Assembly: GCF_002939885.1 (NCBI RefSeq)
Contig: NZ_MDED01000002.1
Span: 124,001 to 188,000 of the forward strand
Direction: 5' to 3'
DNA from: Xanthomonas cucurbitae
Lineage (GTDB): Bacteria > Pseudomonadota > Gammaproteobacteria > Xanthomonadales > Xanthomonadaceae
DNA length: 64,000 bases
Made by a program: the position numbers and the translations under genes. Under the pieces are notes generated by a model. That model searched no databases. It worked only from the letters and a program-made list of their open reading frames with translations, and was not told the DNA's origin. Positions 63,068 through 64,000 of the stretch are shown here, one piece after another (within the stretch, counting starts at the first letter, position 1; each line of letters begins with the position of its first letter).

Positions 63068-64000
63068 TCAGGACTCGTACGCCGCTTCGCCGTGCGAGGT
63101 GATGTCCAGGCCCTCGCGCTCGGCGTCTTCGGTCACGCGCAGGCCGAACACCAGCCTGGCGACCAGGAAGCCCACCACCGACACCACGCCGATCCACACC
63201 ACGGTGATGCCCACGCCCAGGGCCTGGATACCGACCTGGTGCACGATGTCGTAGTCGCCACCCTTCTGGCCGCCCAGCGAGGCCGCCGAGAACACGCCGG
63301 TCAGGATCGCCCCGATGATGCCGCCCAGGCCATGCACGCCGAACACGTCCAGGCTGTCGTCGGCACCGAGCAGGCGCTTCAGGCCGGTGACGCCCCAGAC
63401 GCACAGCACGCCGGCCGCCAAACCAATGAAGATCGCACCGAACGGACCGACGGTGCCGCAGGCCGGAGTGATGCCGACCAGGCCGGCCACCATGCCCGAG
63501 GCCACGCCCAGGGCGGAGGACTTACCCTTGATGATCTTTTCGGTCAACGACCAGCCCAGGATGGCCGCCGCCGTGGCCAGCAGCGTATTGAGGAAAGCCA
63601 GCGCCGCGCCGGCATTGGCTTCCAGGTTGGAGCCGGCATTGAAGCCGAACCAGCCCACCCACAACAGCGAGGCGCCGACGAAGGTCAGGGTCACGTTGTG
63701 CGGCTTGATCGCCTCACGCCCCAGCCCTGCCCGCTTGCCGACGAAGTAGGCACCCACCAGGCCGGCGATGCCGGCATTGATGTGCACCACCGTGCCGCCG
63801 GCAAAATCCAGCGCGCCCAGCCCGAACAGATAACCGCCGGTAGCCCAGACCATGTGCGCCAGCGGCAGATAGCCGAAGGTGAACCAGATCACCGAGAACA
63901 GCAGCACCGCAGCGAACTTGGCGCGTTCGGCGAAGGCGCCAACGATCAGCGCGCCGGTGATGCCGGCAAAGGTGGCCTGGAAGGCAACGAACACATATTC
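63068..64000 (-). CDS. amtB: Ammonium transporter AmtB, 3' part
   Basis: About 311 residues ending in DITSHGEAAYES, open to the window edge, so the N-terminal third is missing. Visible are the ATFAGITGALIVGAFAERAK helix, the first channel histidine in GGTVVHINAGIAGLVGAY, the periplasmic/inner loop LGREAIKPHN and the second histidine in DVFGVHGLGGIIGAILTGVF. It is a trimeric channel-like transporter for ammonia/ammonium gated by the PII protein GlnK, whose gene probably lies beyond the edge. Placed upstream of ntrBC. Confidence 0.95.
   Translation of the reverse strand, partial: EYVFVAFQATFAGITGALIVGAFAERAKFAAVLLFSVIWFTFGYLPLAHMVWATGGYLFGLGALDFAGGTVVHINAGIAGLVGAYFVGKRAGLGREAIKPHNVTLTFVGASLLWVGWFGFNAGSNLEANAGAALAFLNTLLATAAAILGWSLTEKIIKGKSSALGVASGMVAGLVGITPACGTVGPFGAIFIGLAAGVLCVWGVTGLKRLLGADDSLDVFGVHGLGGIIGAILTGVFSAASLGGQKGGDYDIVHQVGIQALGVGITVVWIGVVSVVGFLVARLVFGLRVTEDAEREGLDITSHGEAAYES

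Overview
The window is high-GC, gene-dense chromosomal DNA of a plant-associated gammaproteobacterium, almost certainly Xanthomonas. The main evidence is an Ax21-type outer-membrane protein with the peptide AENISYNFVEGDYVRTP, a four-gene ole (long-chain olefin) set, a hemDXY run, a candidate type III effector behind a PIP-like box, and dispersed CCTTCTCCCGC/GCGGGAGAAGG and GGGATTCGGGATTCG intergenic repeats. No rRNA, tRNA, CRISPR array or intact insertion sequence was found. Species cannot be fixed from the sequence alone.

Layout. 1-5 kb: end of a ketopantoate reductase, a PsiE-like membrane protein, a hotdog thioesterase, an overlapping thioredoxin/flavodoxin pair, a candidate structured small RNA, an AT-richer two-gene insert (DUF3800 protein plus a possible nuclease-fold partner), then nrdB. 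5-8 kb: nrdA (class I ribonucleotide reductase) with a long structured leader. 8-21 kb: a DUF475/TerC-like membrane protein, a Pat-type protein acyltransferase, MgtE, two tandem M3 peptidases (one frameshifted just after its lipoprotein signal), an isoaspartyl peptidase/asparaginase, an acyltransferase and ArfB. 21-27 kb: DUF2059 protein, TruC-like pseudouridine synthase, periplasmic thioredoxin-like protein, ubiJ-ubiB, ddl.

27-36 kb: oleD, oleC, oleB and oleA in one orientation but interrupted by other genes. A YkgJ-type protein and an AT-rich AAA-ATPase/DUF4276 pair lie between oleC and oleB, and a Fic protein lies between oleB and oleA. OleA condenses two fatty acyl-CoAs, OleD reduces the product, OleC forms a beta-lactone and OleB decarboxylates it to an alkene. 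36-45 kb: lipoproteins, a VQVRPS-repeat secreted protein, trmL, an MFS transporter, two paralogous proteins built from a repeated ~45-residue module, a histidine kinase/NtrC-type regulator pair and poxB.

45-56 kb: ax21 with a clear terminator, gpsA, secB, a membrane rhodanese, small proteins, hemD-hemX-hemY, a FadI-type thiolase and an unrecognised divergent gene. 56-59 kb: about 1 kb without convincing genes, then the candidate type III effector. 59-64 kb: two tandem lipoprotein Cu/Zn superoxide dismutases, then ntrC, ntrB (an NtrC-site palindrome touches its start codon) and the 3' part of an ammonium transporter running off the end.

The most promising unexplained systems are the DUF3800/nuclease-like pair beside a structured RNA, the ATPase/DUF4276 pair inside the ole cluster, the effector candidate, and the two repeat-built secreted protein families.
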